Shown here: piece after piece, positions 28,965-39,347 of the stretch
Layout: every line of letters starts with the position of its first letter
Numbering within the stretch: position 1 is the stretch's first letter
NCBI GenBank assembly: GCA_022447365.1
Contig: JAKVBL010000003.1
Location: 372,001 to 436,000, forward strand
Direction: 5' to 3'
Source: Oleiphilaceae bacterium
GTDB taxonomy: Bacteria; Pseudomonadota; Gammaproteobacteria; Pseudomonadales; Oleiphilaceae
DNA length: 64,000 nucleotides
Notes under the pieces: generated by a model
Databases searched by the model: none
Told to the model about the DNA's origin: nothing
Seen by the model: only the letters and a program-made list of their open reading frames with translations
Position numbers and translations under genes: made by a program

Positions 28965-30482
28965 ATGTGCGGTATTGTCGGCATCGTGGGGAAGTCTAAC
29001 GTAAACCAAACTCTCTTTGATGCACTGACGGTGCTTCAACATCGTGGCCAGGATGCCGCGGGCATCGTTACCTGTCAGGACGACCGTTTTTTTCTGCGTA
29101 AAGACAACGGGCTCGTGCGCGATGTTTTTCGTACTCGTCACATGCGCCAATTACAGGGTAATGTAGGTATCGGGCATGTTCGTTATCCGACGGCGGGTAG
29201 TTCTAGCTCAGCCGAAGCACAACCTTTCTATGTGAACTCGCCTTACGGTATTACGCTTGCGCACAACGGTAATTTAACGAATACCATCGAATTGTCTGAT
29301 GGTGTTCTTAAATCAGATCTTCGTCATATCAATACGACTTCTGACTCTGAAGTGCTTTTAAATGTTCTAGCGCATGAGTTACAAAACCAAGGCAAGCTAA
29401 TTCCAACGCATGTCGAAATTTTTGCAGCCGTTAAAGAGGTGCATAAACGTGCTCGTGGCGCTTATGCCGTGGTTGCCATGATCACTGGGTATGGGGTGCT
29501 TGCATTCAGAGATCCGAATGGCATTCGACCAGCCTGTTTTGGTAAAAGAGAAACAGAATTTGGTACAGAATATATGGTCGCTTCTGAAAGTGTTGCCTTG
29601 GATGCTGCTGGCTTCGAATTAGTTCGTGATATTGAGCCGGGTGAGGCGATCTATATTGAAAACGATGGTTCATTTCATAATGAGCTTTGCGCTGAAAGTG
29701 CGACCTTAACGCCTTGTATTTTTGAGCATGTGTATTTCGCGCGCCCTGATTCAATGATTGATGATATTTCTGTATACAAAGCGCGTTTAAGAATGGGCTC
29801 TACTTTAGCGAAGAAAGTCCTTAAGCTTCGCCCTGATCACGATATTGACGTCGTTATTCCAATTCCTGATACAAGCCGAACGAGCGCGATGGAAATGGCG
29901 AATGAGCTGGGTGTGAAGTATCGCGAAGGTTTCATCAAAAATCGTTACATTGGGCGTACCTTTATTATGCCTGGTCAAAGTCAGCGTAAAAAATCCGTTC
30001 GTCAAAAGTTGAATCCGATTGGTCCAGAATTCCAAGGCAAAAACGTATTGCTTGTGGATGATTCTATTGTTCGTGGTACGACGTGTAATGAAATTATCCA
30101 GATGGCACGTGATGCCGGTGCGCGCAATGTGTATTTTGCGTCAGCAGCGCCACCTGTGCGTTATCCAAATGTATATGGTATTGATATGCCTGCGGCGAAC
30201 GAATTGATTGCACATGATCGTTCGGTAGACGAGATAGCTGAGATAATCGGTGCAGATTGGTTGTTGTATCAGGATCTAGATGATTTGGTCGATGCGGTGA
30301 GTGCTGGTAATCCTGAGATCACTAAATTTGATTGCTCGGTGTTCGATGGTAACTATGTGACTGGTGATATTGATGACGCTTATCTAGAGCGTTTGGAAAG
30401 AAGTAGAAATGATGCCAGTAAATCTCAAGAAGCAAGTATACTAGAGGGTGAAGAGCAATTAAGCCTGCATAACGCAGGTTAG
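28965..30482 (+). CDS. purF: amidophosphoribosyltransferase
   Basis: A 505-residue PurF, the first step of purine synthesis. The N-terminal nucleophile Cys2 is in MCGIVGIVG, with no propeptide. The PRPP-binding motif [13 protein letters not shown] and the glutaminase motif HNGNLTN are visible. It is coupled to cvpA upstream and metZ downstream (22 bases). Confidence 0.97.
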   Translation: MCGIVGIVGKSNVNQTLFDALTVLQHRGQDAAGIVTCQDDRFFLRKDNGLVRDVFRTRHMRQLQGNVGIGHVRYPTAGSSSSAEAQPFYVNSPYGITLAHNGNLTNTIELSDGVLKSDLRHINTTSDSEVLLNVLAHELQNQGKLIPTHVEIFAAVKEVHKRARGAYAVVAMITGYGVLAFRDPNGIRPACFGKRETEFGTEYMVASESVALDAAGFELVRDIEPGEAIYIENDGSFHNELCAESATLTPCIFEHVYFARPDSMIDDISVYKARLRMGSTLAKKVLKLRPDHDIDVVIPIPDTSRTSAMEMANELGVKYREGFIKNRYIGRTFIMPGQSQRKKSVRQKLNPIGPEFQGKNVLLVDDSIVRGTTCNEIIQMARDAGARNVYFASAAPPVRYPNVYGIDMPAANELIAHDRSVDEIAEIIGADWLLYQDLDDLVDAVSAGNPEITKFDCSVFDGNYVTGDIDDAYLERLERSRNDASKSQEASILEGEEQLSLHNAG

Positions 30483-30504
30483 CCCAGTAATCTAGAGATA
30501 CATA

Positions 30505-31734
30505 ATGCCTAAAAGCAAGAATTTGAAGGCCACCATCCCTGAACCGAATCTTGAAGGTTTATCGGTGGAGACCTTAGCGATTCGCTCTGGCCAGATTCGC
30601 AGTCCTGAGCTTGAGCATAGCGAAGCTATTTTTCCAACATCCAGTTTTGTTTTCAATTCCGCGGAAGAAGCCGCGCAGCGATTCTCAGGTGATATTCCTG
30701 GAAATGTTTATGCCCGCTTTACAAATCCAACCGTTACTATGCTAGAAACGCGCATTGCTGCCTTAGAGGGTGGTGAGCGTGCAGTGGCAACAGCCTCAGG
30801 TATGTCTGCAATTATGGCGACCTTTATGGCTGTTCTTAAGCAGGGCGATCATGTTTTATGTTCGCGTAGCGTTTTTGGAACCACAACGGTTTTCTTAGAA
30901 AAATTTATGTCGAAATTCGGCGTTGATGTCGAGTTTGTTGACCTAGTTGATTATGAGGCTTGGGAGTCCGGGCTGAAGCAAAATACTAGAGTTGTATTTG
31001 TCGAAACGCCGTCCAACCCTTTATGTGAAGTGGTCGACTTAGAGCGACTTCGAAGCATTATTGATTCGAAAAGCTTTGATCAGCAGTGTTTATTCATTGT
31101 TGATAACTGCTTCTGCACGCCTGCGCTTCAACAACCTTTGTCGATGGGGGCGGATATTATTATTCACTCTGCGACCAAATATATTGACGGGCAGGGACGT
31201 TGCTTAGGCGGGCTTGTTGTGGGAAGTAACGAGCTGATGGCGGAAGTGCATGGTTATATGCGTTCTGCTGGCCCTGCGATGAGTCCGTTTAATGCATGGG
31301 TGTTCCTGAAAGGCTTGGAAACTTTGAGTCTCAGAATGAAGGCGCACTCTGAGAATGCGCTTAAAGTAGCTCGCTGGCTCGAGCAGCAGCCGCAAGTAGA
31401 GCAAGTATTTTACGCTGGTCTTGAATCTCATCCCTATTATGAGTTGGCAAAACGTCAGCAGAAAGGTGCAAGTGGTGTGCTTTCATTTCGAGTGAAAGGT
31501 GGTCGCGAGCAAGCTTGGAATGTCATTGATGGCGTTGAGTTCTTGTCGTTGACTGCTAACTTGGGTGATGCGAAAACCACAATTACTCATCCTGCGACAA
31601 CGACGCATGGTCGTTTAAGTGATGAAGAAAAGGCGCGCGCTGGAATTACCGAAAATCTAATACGTGTTTCGGTTGGTTTAGAGTCAGCCGATGACGTCAT
31701 TGCAGATCTTGAAAAAGGCTTGGCATCAATTTGA
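30505..31734 (+). CDS. metZ: O-succinylhomoserine sulfhydrylase
   Basis: A 409-residue Cys/Met-metabolism PLP enzyme. The PLP lysine is Lys225 in HSATKYIDGQGR. Downstream of purF, this is the MetZ of pseudomonads, which makes homocysteine directly from O-succinylhomoserine and sulfide. MetB or MetY activity cannot be excluded from sequence alone, but gene order favours MetZ. A hairpin overlaps its stop codon. Confidence 0.93.
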   Translation: MPKSKNLKATIPEPNLEGLSVETLAIRSGQIRSPELEHSEAIFPTSSFVFNSAEEAAQRFSGDIPGNVYARFTNPTVTMLETRIAALEGGERAVATASGMSAIMATFMAVLKQGDHVLCSRSVFGTTTVFLEKFMSKFGVDVEFVDLVDYEAWESGLKQNTRVVFVETPSNPLCEVVDLERLRSIIDSKSFDQQCLFIVDNCFCTPALQQPLSMGADIIIHSATKYIDGQGRCLGGLVVGSNELMAEVHGYMRSAGPAMSPFNAWVFLKGLETLSLRMKAHSENALKVARWLEQQPQVEQVFYAGLESHPYYELAKRQQKGASGVLSFRVKGGREQAWNVIDGVEFLSLTANLGDAKTTITHPATTTHGRLSDEEKARAGITENLIRVSVGLESADDVIADLEKGLASI

Positions 31735-31741
31735 TGCCAAG
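31719..31741 (+). terminator. hairpin overlapping the metZ stop codon
   Basis: CTTGGCATCA, loop ATT, TGATGCCAAG form a perfect 10-bp stem that contains the metZ stop (31732-31734). It is followed by TTGTTAAAATC, a weak U tract. It is a likely transcription end or mRNA 3' stabiliser. Confidence 0.55.
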
Positions 31742-31804
31742 TTGTTAAAATCTAAGCAAATTCTATATATTTCAAATAATTAAAGTTAAATCTTAAAACT
31801 TTTC

Positions 31805-31849
31805 TATAATAATGATTAGTGTTGCGTAAATTCCATAAGTGGGATTTAC
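31805..31849 (+). promoter_or_regulatory. ftsK promoter -10 box and leader stem-loop
   Basis: TATAAT at 31805-31810 is a consensus -10 box with a poor -35. Just downstream, GTAAATTCC (31826-31834), loop ATAAGT, GGGATTTAC (31841-31849) form a 9-bp stem with one G-T pair, placed in the expected 5' leader. No LexA box (CTG-N10-CAG) was seen. Confidence 0.4.
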
Positions 31850-31879
31850 CTTTGCTCGTATTTTAGAAAGGTGATTGTT

Positions 31880-34447
31880 TTGAGTGCTAATCCCGCCCTG
31901 GGACAAAAAGTAACAAACTCTAGCGATCAGAAGTTCCATGCTTATGTCTCTCAAGGCGTGCGTGAAGGTGCTCTGATTCTTACCGTTGCTTTATGTGCTT
32001 TCTTGTTAATGGCGCTAGGTTCTCATAGCGCAAACGATCCCGGTTGGACGAGCACCGGTACGCAATCGGTTCCACTAAATTACGGCGGCCGTGCAGGTGC
32101 ATGGCTGTCAGATATCTTGCTGTATTTCTTCGGTTATGTAGCTTATTTATTCCCAGTTTTGATCGGTTTTAGAGCTTGCTTAATTTTTAAGTATCGCAAA
32201 GAGGTTCGCGAGACCTACTGGCCGTTAGTGAGTATTCGAGTCATTGGCTTTGTTGTGACTATGCTGGGAGCGACGGGCATATTGGCTATGTACAGTATCT
32301 CGGGGCTTGATGATCACGCTGGCGGAATTTTGGGATATGAGTTTGCGGCTCTGATGCTGCAAACGTTTAATCCTTTGGGCGGCACTTTATTGTTGGTATC
32401 AATGCTGCTGTTTGGTTTGACTGTATTTACGGGTATTTCTTGGTTGGGGCTAATGGACCGTACCGGAGCCTTTACGATTGCCTGTGGTCGAGTCATTGGA
32501 AGAGGCTTAAATCGAGTCTATAGCTTTATCAAAAATTATTTAGATGTTAGGCGTGATCTGCGTGCTCAGCGAAAGTTGGAGCAGGATATTATCCGCAGAC
32601 AACAAGAGCGCGAAGCCAAACACGAGGCCTTGAAAGAACCGGTCAAGACATTGTCTGAGTCGAAGTCGAGCGTCGAGAAAGTGAAAGAGAAAAGTGCTCC
32701 TGCGCTTAAAAAGGTCTTAGGTTTAGCTAAGAAAGCACCGACAGAGACTGAAACTCAGGAAAAAGTCGAACCAAAAGTTTCGCCAAGCACTGATACCGTT
32801 GTGATTCAGCAAAAGAAAAAGTCTGCGGCTGAGGCAGAATCAGATGGTAAGTCTATTAAAATTTCTCCGTTTGTTAAGAAGAGCAAACAAGGCAAGCGCC
32901 TCGAAGAAGAGCAACAGGGTAGTTTGTTTATTGGACAAGAGTCTGCTTTACCCTCATTAACGCTTTTAGACCCTCCTGAGAAAAACAAAAAGGTAGGGTA
33001 TTCGCCCGCAGACCTTGAAAGCATGTCGCGCTTGCTTGAAGTGAAACTAGCTGATTTTGGGGTGAGTGCAGAGGTTGTCGAAGTTAACCCCGGCCCTGTA
33101 ATTACACGTTTTGAAGTTCAACCCGCGCCTGGCGTGAAGGTGAGTAAGATTAGTAATCTTGCGAAAGACCTTGCGCGTTCATTGGCAGTAATGAGTGTTC
33201 GTGTTGTCGAGGTTATACCTGGGAAGTCAGTGATCGGGATTGAGATACCGAACGAGCATCGTGAGATCGTTCGATTTAGTGAAGTATTGAGTTCTAAAGA
33301 TTACGATGATGCCGCGTCTCCGCTAAGTTTAGGACTAGGCAACGATATTGCGGGTGACCCTGTTGTTGCAGACCTTGCTAAGATGCCACATTTACTTGTT
33401 GCAGGTACAACCGGTTCAGGTAAATCAGTTGGTGTAAACAGTATGATTTTGAGCATGCTATTTAAGTCTTCGCCTGATGAAGTGCGTTTCATTATGGTCG
33501 ATCCAAAGATGTTGGAGCTTTCTGTCTACGATGGGATCCCGCATCTCTTAACGCCTGTTGTAACAGACATGAAAGAGGCGGCAAACGCCTTGCGTTGGTG
33601 TGTTGCTGAGATGGAGCGTCGTTATAAATTGATGGCATCTCTTGGTGTTCGAAATATCGCTGGCTATAACCGCAAGGTGAAAGCTGCAGCTGAGGCAGGT
33701 GAACCAATCCTCGACCCTCTATGGCAGCCAGATGAAAATCTACTAAATGAAGAGCAGCATCACCCAGAGTTAACAAACTTGCCCTTTATTGTTGTCGTGA
33801 TTGACGAGTTTGCTGACATGATGATGATTGTCGGTAAAAAGGTTGAAGAACTCATTGCCCGTATCGCGCAAAAAGCGCGTGCAGCAGGGATACACTTGAT
33901 TCTGGCGACGCAACGTCCATCGGTTGATGTGATCACAGGCTTAATTAAAGCCAACGTTCCGACTCGTATTTCTTTCCAAGTTTCGTCAAAAATAGATTCA
34001 AGAACGGTTCTCGATCAAGGTGGAGCAGAGCAGTTGCTGGGTCATGGTGACATGCTATATATGCCGCCGGGCACAAGTGTTCCAGTTCGGGTACACGGCG
34101 CATTCGTTGATGATCACGAGGTGCATAAGGTAGTTGATGATTGGAAACAGCGTGGCCAGCCTAATTATCTAGAGGAAGTCCTGTCTGGCGGAGAATCAAG
34201 TGACCCGATCGCTGCAGCCTTCGCTGAAGACTCTGGCGCAAGTGAACAAGATGCTTTGTTTGATGAGGCTGTTGCCTTTGTTACGACAACACGACGTGTG
34301 TCAATTTCATCAGTTCAGCGTAAGCTGAAAATTGGTTACAATCGTGCGGCAAACTTGGTCGAAGCGATGGAACAAGCCGGTGTCGTAAGTGAGGCGGGTC
34401 ACAACGGCAGTCGTGAAGTTCTAGCTCCGCCACCACCTGAAGCATAA
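31880..34447 (+). CDS. ftsK: DNA translocase FtsK
   Basis: About 855 residues. An N-terminal domain with four membrane helices anchors the protein at the septum; a charged linker spans about residues 220-370; the motor domain has Walker A GTTGSGKS near residue 510 and Walker [13 protein letters not shown]; the C-terminal gamma winged helix ([22 protein letters not shown]) recognises KOPS. It pumps DNA and activates XerCD at dif during chromosome dimer resolution. I favour the TTG at 31880, which has AAAGGTGA six bases upstream; the GTG at 31871 lies inside that site. The order ftsK-lolA-rarA is conserved. Confidence 0.95.
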   Translation: MSANPALGQKVTNSSDQKFHAYVSQGVREGALILTVALCAFLLMALGSHSANDPGWTSTGTQSVPLNYGGRAGAWLSDILLYFFGYVAYLFPVLIGFRACLIFKYRKEVRETYWPLVSIRVIGFVVTMLGATGILAMYSISGLDDHAGGILGYEFAALMLQTFNPLGGTLLLVSMLLFGLTVFTGISWLGLMDRTGAFTIACGRVIGRGLNRVYSFIKNYLDVRRDLRAQRKLEQDIIRRQQEREAKHEALKEPVKTLSESKSSVEKVKEKSAPALKKVLGLAKKAPTETETQEKVEPKVSPSTDTVVIQQKKKSAAEAESDGKSIKISPFVKKSKQGKRLEEEQQGSLFIGQESALPSLTLLDPPEKNKKVGYSPADLESMSRLLEVKLADFGVSAEVVEVNPGPVITRFEVQPAPGVKVSKISNLAKDLARSLAVMSVRVVEVIPGKSVIGIEIPNEHREIVRFSEVLSSKDYDDAASPLSLGLGNDIAGDPVVADLAKMPHLLVAGTTGSGKSVGVNSMILSMLFKSSPDEVRFIMVDPKMLELSVYDGIPHLLTPVVTDMKEAANALRWCVAEMERRYKLMASLGVRNIAGYNRKVKAAAEAGEPILDPLWQPDENLLNEEQHHPELTNLPFIVVVIDEFADMMMIVGKKVEELIARIAQKARAAGIHLILATQRPSVDVITGLIKANVPTRISFQVSSKIDSRTVLDQGGAEQLLGHGDMLYMPPGTSVPVRVHGAFVDDHEVHKVVDDWKQRGQPNYLEEVLSGGESSDPIAAAFAEDSGASEQDALFDEAVAFVTTTRRVSISSVQRKLKIGYNRAANLVEAMEQAGVVSEAGHNGSREVLAPPPPEA

Positions 34448-34494
34448 ACTGTTTATTGGCTAACAAAGCCTTAAGTTTTTCCATTTCCTCCTGT

Positions 34495-34528
34495 GGTATG
34501 CTCTTTTCTTTTTTTTGGAGAGCATACC
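34495..34528 (+). promoter_or_regulatory. stem-loop touching the lolA ribosome-binding site
   Basis: GGTATGCTCT (34495-34504), a 14-base T-rich loop, and AGAGCATACC (34519-34528) form a perfect 10-bp stem. The stem ends immediately before the TTG start of lolA and the ribosome-binding site GGAGAG (34517-34522) is partly inside it. The position suggests control of translation initiation. Confidence 0.55.
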
Positions 34529-35173
34529 TTGCTGAAATCCCTCTCTTTACGGTTTTCTCTCGTAACGATTTTAATCATTGCCTCTTTTGATCTGTTTTCA
34601 AAAACACGCACAGACGCAGATGAATTGTCTGCATTGCTATCTGAATCGGCGGATATTCAGGGGGCATTTATCCAATTTGTCGTTGATGGCAGAGGTACAC
34701 GTGTTCAAGAAACACGGGGTGAATTTAAGGCTAAGAAGCCAGATCTGTTTTATTGGGAAACAAAAGCGCCATTAGCTCAGAAAATATATGTATATCAGGG
34801 TGAAGTAACTGTCTACGATCCCGATCTAGAACAGGCAAGTGTTCAGCTGCTTGGCGATGATCTCTCTGCCACGCCAGCTATGTTATTCAACGGTGATGCT
34901 GCATTAATCGCAAATAACTTCATTGTCGAGAAACGCGATGGTGAGGGTGACGAAGCACAGTTTCTTTTGTTTCCCTCTAGTGAAGGGAGTCTCTTTGAAG
35001 TGCTTCGTGTTCGTTTTAAAGGTACAACCCTTTCTGACTTAAGAATTACTGATTCATTGGGTCAAGATACGACCGTGAGCTTTATCTCTACATTCGTCAA
35101 TTCAGGACTGACAGAGAAAGATTTTAAACCTGATCTTCCTGAAGGTACTGATGTGATTCGTCAGGGTGAGTAA
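34529..35173 (+). CDS. lolA: LolA, outer-membrane lipoprotein carrier
   Basis: About 214 residues with an N-terminal signal peptide and the LolA fold (FIQFVVDGRGTRVQETRGEF, then KKPDLFYWETKAP). It carries lipoproteins from LolCDE to LolB across the periplasm. I place the start at TTG 34529, preceded by GGAGAG; the in-frame GTG at 34493 would add twelve residues encoded by a hairpin and has no matching ribosome-binding site. It sits between ftsK and rarA, as in most gammaproteobacteria. Confidence 0.92.
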   Translation: MLKSLSLRFSLVTILIIASFDLFSKTRTDADELSALLSESADIQGAFIQFVVDGRGTRVQETRGEFKAKKPDLFYWETKAPLAQKIYVYQGEVTVYDPDLEQASVQLLGDDLSATPAMLFNGDAALIANNFIVEKRDGEGDEAQFLLFPSSEGSLFEVLRVRFKGTTLSDLRITDSLGQDTTVSFISTFVNSGLTEKDFKPDLPEGTDVIRQGE

Positions 35174-35176
35174 TAC

Positions 35177-36517
35177 ATGTCTGACTTATTCGAACAGACT
35201 AGTGCGTATAAACCTCTTGCTGAGCGTTTGCGGCCAAAGAATATCGATGAGTATTTAGGGCAGGAGCACTTACTCGGGTCCGGCGCTCCATTGCGTAAAG
35301 CAATTGATATGCATGTGTTGCATTCGATGATTTTATGGGGGCCGCCAGGGGTTGGTAAAACAAGTTTTGCACGGTTACTCGCAACACATTTCGATGTGAA
35401 TTTTCTCGCGATATCTGCGGTCTTGGGTGGAGTGAAAGAAATTCGCGCGGCCGTTGATAACGCAAAAGCAGTGATGTCAGCGAACCAGCGGCCGACTTTG
35501 TTATTTGTTGATGAAGTTCACCGCTTCAACAAAGCGCAGCAAGATGCGTTTTTGCCTTACATTGAAGACGGAACGTTTATCTTTGTCGGCGCAACCACCG
35601 AGAACCCCTCTTTTGAATTAAATAATGCTTTGTTATCACGTGCCAGAGTCTACGTGTTAAATGCTTTAGATGAGTCTTCACTCAATATGCTTATTGATAA
35701 GGCTTTGACTCATCCAGAAGGATACGAAGGGCAGAATGTTGTATTTTCTGAAGATTTGCGACTGGCTCTCCTGAAGTCTGCACATGGGGATGCCAGAACA
35801 TTACTGAATTTCCTAGAGCTTGCGATTGATCTTGCGGAGCATTCGGGCGACGCATTGGTTATCTCTGAAGATACGCTTGCTGCTGTGATGCAAACGAGCC
35901 TTAAGCGCTTTGATAAGGGCGGTGACGTTTTTTATGAGCAGATTTCTGCATTACATAAGTCTGTTAGAGGATCGGATCCAGACGCGTCTCTGTATTGGTT
36001 ACAGTCGATGTTGCAAGGTGGCTGTGACCCATTTTATGTCGCTCGCCGAGTAGTTCGTATGGCTAGCGAAGATATCGGTAATGCGGATCCGAGAGCCTTA
36101 ACGCTCGCACTGAATGCGTGGGAGGCGCTCGAACGATTGGGTCAGGCTGAAGGCGAACTCAGTTTGGCGCAGGCGGTCGTGTATCTTGCGGTCGCGCCGA
36201 AGAGTAACGCTGTTTATACGGCCTATAAGGCGAGTCGTTCCTTCGTGCAGAGTGATGTGTATCGTGATGTTCCAATGCATTTACGTAACGCACCAACTAA
36301 GTTGATGGCGGAAAAGGGAATGGGGGAGGGATATCGCTATGCGCATGATGAACCTTTTGCCTTTGCTGCAGGGGAGTCTTATTTTCCGGAGGAGATTGAT
36401 GGTACTTGTTTTTATGAACCGGTTGAGCGAGGTTTGGAAATTAAGATTTCGGAGCGTGTGAAAGCTCTGAGAGAAGCCAATAAGACATCAAATAACCAGC
36501 GATATTCCTCTGATTAA
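35177..36517 (+). CDS. rarA: replication-associated recombination ATPase RarA
   Basis: A 446-residue AAA+ ATPase of the RarA/MgsA/WRNIP1 family. Walker A GPPGVGKT is at residues 55-62, Walker B is LLFVDEVHRF, and the sensor region GATTENPSFELNNALLSR is present. It acts at stalled replication forks. It starts three bases after the lolA stop. The usual next gene serS is not present here. Confidence 0.95.
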   Translation: MSDLFEQTSAYKPLAERLRPKNIDEYLGQEHLLGSGAPLRKAIDMHVLHSMILWGPPGVGKTSFARLLATHFDVNFLAISAVLGGVKEIRAAVDNAKAVMSANQRPTLLFVDEVHRFNKAQQDAFLPYIEDGTFIFVGATTENPSFELNNALLSRARVYVLNALDESSLNMLIDKALTHPEGYEGQNVVFSEDLRLALLKSAHGDARTLLNFLELAIDLAEHSGDALVISEDTLAAVMQTSLKRFDKGGDVFYEQISALHKSVRGSDPDASLYWLQSMLQGGCDPFYVARRVVRMASEDIGNADPRALTLALNAWEALERLGQAEGELSLAQAVVYLAVAPKSNAVYTAYKASRSFVQSDVYRDVPMHLRNAPTKLMAEKGMGEGYRYAHDEPFAFAAGESYFPEEIDGTCFYEPVERGLEIKISERVKALREANKTSNNQRYSSD

Positions 36518-36613
36518 GGTGGTGCTGCGTCTGATGTATCGACACACGCACATTTTTCATTTCATTACTTCAGTATACTTTTTCCGTTTTTGTTCTAGGA
36601 GATTGGTCGCTTC

Positions 36614-37306
36614 ATGAAGCGCGTAGTAGTTGTTTTTTTAGCATTTAGTTCCTTAGTCGTTTCCGATGTTCATGCAGCGCGCGGCGATTATCCTTATTAC
36701 GGCGGTGTAGAGCTGTTTGCAACGAGCTCGGAGTTAGTGAGTGCAGATGATCTAGACAACACAGTTGCCTTTTTTGTCGAAGAAGAAGGTTTGGGTACTC
36801 TGGAGAATCAGCGCCGAATCACTTTTGAAGACGCGGGTCATGGTAAGCGCATATACATGGGTGTTTCACCTCATGTCGATTGGGACTGGGAGTGGGGTTA
36901 TATCGACTTTGGTAAGACACATGGTGGCTATCAAGGTGATTCTTCATCAACGTCTTTAGATATGCGCATGGATGTAAAATCTGAGGGTTGGTTTTTACAT
37001 GTTCAATATTCACCTCAAATTGCTGACAAGTGGGAAGCTAATATAAAGCTTGGCGTTTTACGCTGGGATGGTGAACGCTATAGCCGCCTCGTGACTGAAA
37101 ATAATCTTCCTTTTGAAAAGTTCGAAACGGTCGCAGGTATCGATCAGTATTATGGCGTTGGCGTTATGTATGAGTTGAACGAACGCTGGAAACTGCGTGG
37201 CGATATTAACCGTTACACGTTTGGAGACGACCTAATAGACACCGTCGGCATCACTGCGCAATTTTGGTTTAGTGGTCGCCTAATCAATAACATCTTCGAT
37301 TACTAA
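36614..37306 (+). CDS. outer-membrane beta-barrel protein (hypothetical)
   Basis: A 230-residue exported protein with a clear signal peptide (MKRVVVVFLAFSSLVVSDVHA, cleavage near residue 21-22). The rest shows alternating hydrophobic/polar strands with many aromatic residues, for example WDWEWGYIDFG and FLHVQYSPQIADKWEANIK, consistent with an OmpA- or OmpW-like eight-stranded barrel. The final strand is hydrophobic and the chain ends in Tyr. I do not recognise a specific family. A TATACT box lies upstream, and TAGGAG precedes the ATG at rather long spacing. Confidence 0.75.
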   Translation: MKRVVVVFLAFSSLVVSDVHAARGDYPYYGGVELFATSSELVSADDLDNTVAFFVEEEGLGTLENQRRITFEDAGHGKRIYMGVSPHVDWDWEWGYIDFGKTHGGYQGDSSSTSLDMRMDVKSEGWFLHVQYSPQIADKWEANIKLGVLRWDGERYSRLVTENNLPFEKFETVAGIDQYYGVGVMYELNERWKLRGDINRYTFGDDLIDTVGITAQFWFSGRLINNIFDY

Positions 37307-37323
37307 TTCTAGTGATCGAACTC

Positions 37324-37352
37324 TCAAGCGCTAACTGATTGTTGGCGCTTGA
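37324..37352. terminator. 12-bp hairpin between convergent genes
   Basis: TCAAGCGCTAAC, loop TGATT, GTTGGCGCTTGA form a 12-bp stem with one G-T pair. It lies between the barrel protein gene and the convergent amidase gene and includes the amidase stop codon (37331-37333). Neither side carries a T run, so it is not a classical intrinsic terminator but may still end or protect both transcripts. Confidence 0.5.
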
Positions 37353-38767
37353 AATTCAAAACCTTGCTTTTCTAACAACTTCGAGAAGTGAATTAACTGA
37401 TTTTCGCTATGATGTGATGCTGCGATTGACACACCAATCGGCAGGCCGTATTTCTCGTCGATTCCTGATGGCAAACTCATCACTGGATTGCCCAACAAGT
37501 TATAAAACATCACAAAACCAAAGCAATAATCTGTGTAGTTATAACTCTGGCCATCGAATTCTATATTGTTGTGTTTGTGATTGTGCTCGAACGCTGGACC
37601 TATGCTGGTTGGCGATAAGATAAAGTCGTAATCATTAAAGTAGCGAGAAAACTCAGCAATGCATTCTTTTTGCTCCCGCAAGGCTTTTGAATACTCTCGG
37701 AAGTTCATGCTTAGGCCTTTTTTAAGCTCTTGTTTGGCATCAAAGCTAGATTTCTTAAGATCTTTTCCGAATTTAAATTGAAGGATCTTTCTTACTGGCC
37801 ATGCAAAGTCTTGGGAACAAACGAAACCAAATAACTTGACCCAGGTCTTCAGCGTTTTGTCGGCTAATTGCTCATCAATGCGAATTTTGCTTACTTGCGC
37901 GCCTTGATCTTCTAAGCATTTTACGACACGCTGAAGCCCTCGCTGAGTAGGGGCGGAGCATTGAACTCCAGCCAATTCATCGTAATAAGCGATTTTATAA
38001 TTCGCGAGCTTGTTGTGAATCGGTGTGGATGTCTGAATGTCTAGGTATTGTTGGTATTCAGGTAAGGGTTGATAACAGACCTTATAAATTTGCTCAATGT
38101 CGCTAGCGCTTCGCGCCAGAGGGCCGGTGCTGTTTAGCGCTGTAAAACCGGTTCCTCTGTTTGGTAGAGGTGGAACATGGCCATCATGTATATGTCCATT
38201 GGTAGTCGGCTTTAAGCCAAACAATCCGCATAAGTTAGCTGGGTTTCGAATAGAACCGCCAATATCGCTGCCAATTTCTGCATAACTCAATTGGGCTGCA
38301 AGTGCAGCGGCACCACCTCCTGTGCTTCCACCGGGAGTTCTACGAAGATCGTAGGGATTGTTTGCAGTCGGGTAGAGCGGACCAAAGGTCTGACAATCTG
38401 ATAGAAGCATTGGGACATTGGTTTTACCTAAGATGATCGCTCCAGCATTTTCTAATCGCTGAGCAAGTACTGAGTTGATGTCAGGCGCATAAGATTTCAG
38501 TGGCGGGAAGTTGATCGTACAGGGTGAATTTCGATATACGAACGATTCCTTAATCGTGACCGGTACGCCATACAAAGGTAGATTTGATGGGTCTTCATTC
38601 ACTAATACCTTTGCTCTTGCAGACGCTTGCTCGCGAAAATCGTGAACGATCGCGTTTAACTTTGGGTTCAAAGCGTCTATGCGTGTATAGGCCCGATCTA
38701 GCGTCTCGATAATCTGTTCAGGCTTGGTTTTGTGCTCTGCACTTAGTTCATGGATTTTGTACATCAT
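37331..38767 (-). CDS. amidase-signature family hydrolase
   Basis: A 478-residue amidase-signature enzyme. The Ser-cisSer-Lys triad is visible: Lys73 (PVTIKESFV), Ser148 (PGGSTGGGAAALAA) and Ser172 (GSDIGGSIRNPANLCG). Family members hydrolyse amide bonds (fatty-acid amides, aryl amides, Glu-tRNA(Gln) in GatA); lack of gatB/gatC neighbours argues against GatA. The substrate is unknown. It lies 30 bases downstream of a DUF962 gene on the same strand, so the two are probably co-transcribed. Confidence 0.9.
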   Translation of the reverse strand: MMYKIHELSAEHKTKPEQIIETLDRAYTRIDALNPKLNAIVHDFREQASARAKVLVNEDPSNLPLYGVPVTIKESFVYRNSPCTINFPPLKSYAPDINSVLAQRLENAGAIILGKTNVPMLLSDCQTFGPLYPTANNPYDLRRTPGGSTGGGAAALAAQLSYAEIGSDIGGSIRNPANLCGLFGLKPTTNGHIHDGHVPPLPNRGTGFTALNSTGPLARSASDIEQIYKVCYQPLPEYQQYLDIQTSTPIHNKLANYKIAYYDELAGVQCSAPTQRGLQRVVKCLEDQGAQVSKIRIDEQLADKTLKTWVKLFGFVCSQDFAWPVRKILQFKFGKDLKKSSFDAKQELKKGLSMNFREYSKALREQKECIAEFSRYFNDYDFILSPTSIGPAFEHNHKHNNIEFDGQSYNYTDYCFGFVMFYNLLGNPVMSLPSGIDEKYGLPIGVSIAASHHSENQLIHFSKLLEKQGFEFQAPTIS

Positions 38768-38797
38768 AAAGCTCGATGAAAGGTCATAGAGGCGTAA

Positions 38798-39112
38798 TTA
38801 CCAAGGAATGCGTTTTATTAGGATGTCTTTAAACATCACCCAATCGCCAATGAAGCTGTAAAGAGGGTATTTAAAGGTTGCAGGTTTGTTTTTCTCAAAG
38901 AAAAAGTGCCCAACCCAAGCAAAGCCATATCCGATAAGTGGGAGTAAAATTAACGCGCTCCAAGCACTATTTAAAATGATCCATGCTAAGGTAAGGATAA
39001 CTAAGCTGCTTCCAACAAAATGCAGGCGCCGGCAGGTTTGGTTGGCATGTTCAGATAAATAGTAAGGGTAAAACTCTGAGAAGCTCGCAAATGATTCTGT
39101 TTTATTATCCAT
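38798..39112 (-). CDS. DUF962/Mpo1-like membrane protein
   Basis: A 104-residue protein with two or three hydrophobic segments. His22 and His31 in EHANQTCRRLHFVG and His69 in VGHFFFEKNKPATF match the conserved histidines of the Mpo1 family, in which the yeast protein is an iron-dependent dioxygenase for 2-hydroxy fatty acids. The bacterial role is not established. First gene of a two-gene unit with the amidase. Confidence 0.88.
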   Translation of the reverse strand: MDNKTESFASFSEFYPYYLSEHANQTCRRLHFVGSSLVILTLAWIILNSAWSALILLPLIGYGFAWVGHFFFEKNKPATFKYPLYSFIGDWVMFKDILIKRIPW

Positions 39113-39347
39113 GAGGCTACCATTGTTGTTTTTTTAATTACGGGGTATACGCGTTTTATATTACTGCTAGATCTCAATGATCGCTAGCACTACAGGTTGA
39201 TCGTTAAGAACTTAAACCTCAGATCTGCTTTTGATTCTCGCTTAGTGATAGTGGTGATTAAGAGTTCAATCTTGGAGATTTATATCTGGAGGCGAGTGAT
39301 GAACTTGGTATGATGTTTTCAATACAATATCAATAAGAAGACTTTCG

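Noticed and set aside
31735..31870. LexA box upstream of ftsK, as in E. coli
   Set aside because: No CTG-N10-CAG type site was found; only a -10 box and a leader stem-loop are visible.
31871..31879. GTG 31871 as the ftsK start
   Set aside because: It is part of the AAAGGTGA ribosome-binding site that serves the TTG at 31880.
34493..34528. GTG 34493 as the lolA start
   Set aside because: It lacks a ribosome-binding site and lies at the edge of a hairpin; TTG 34529 has GGAGAG at good spacing and gives a normal signal peptide.
37331..38767. GatA subunit of Glu-tRNA(Gln) amidotransferase
   Set aside because: No gatB or gatC is nearby, and the gene is paired with a DUF962 gene; a general amidase is safer.
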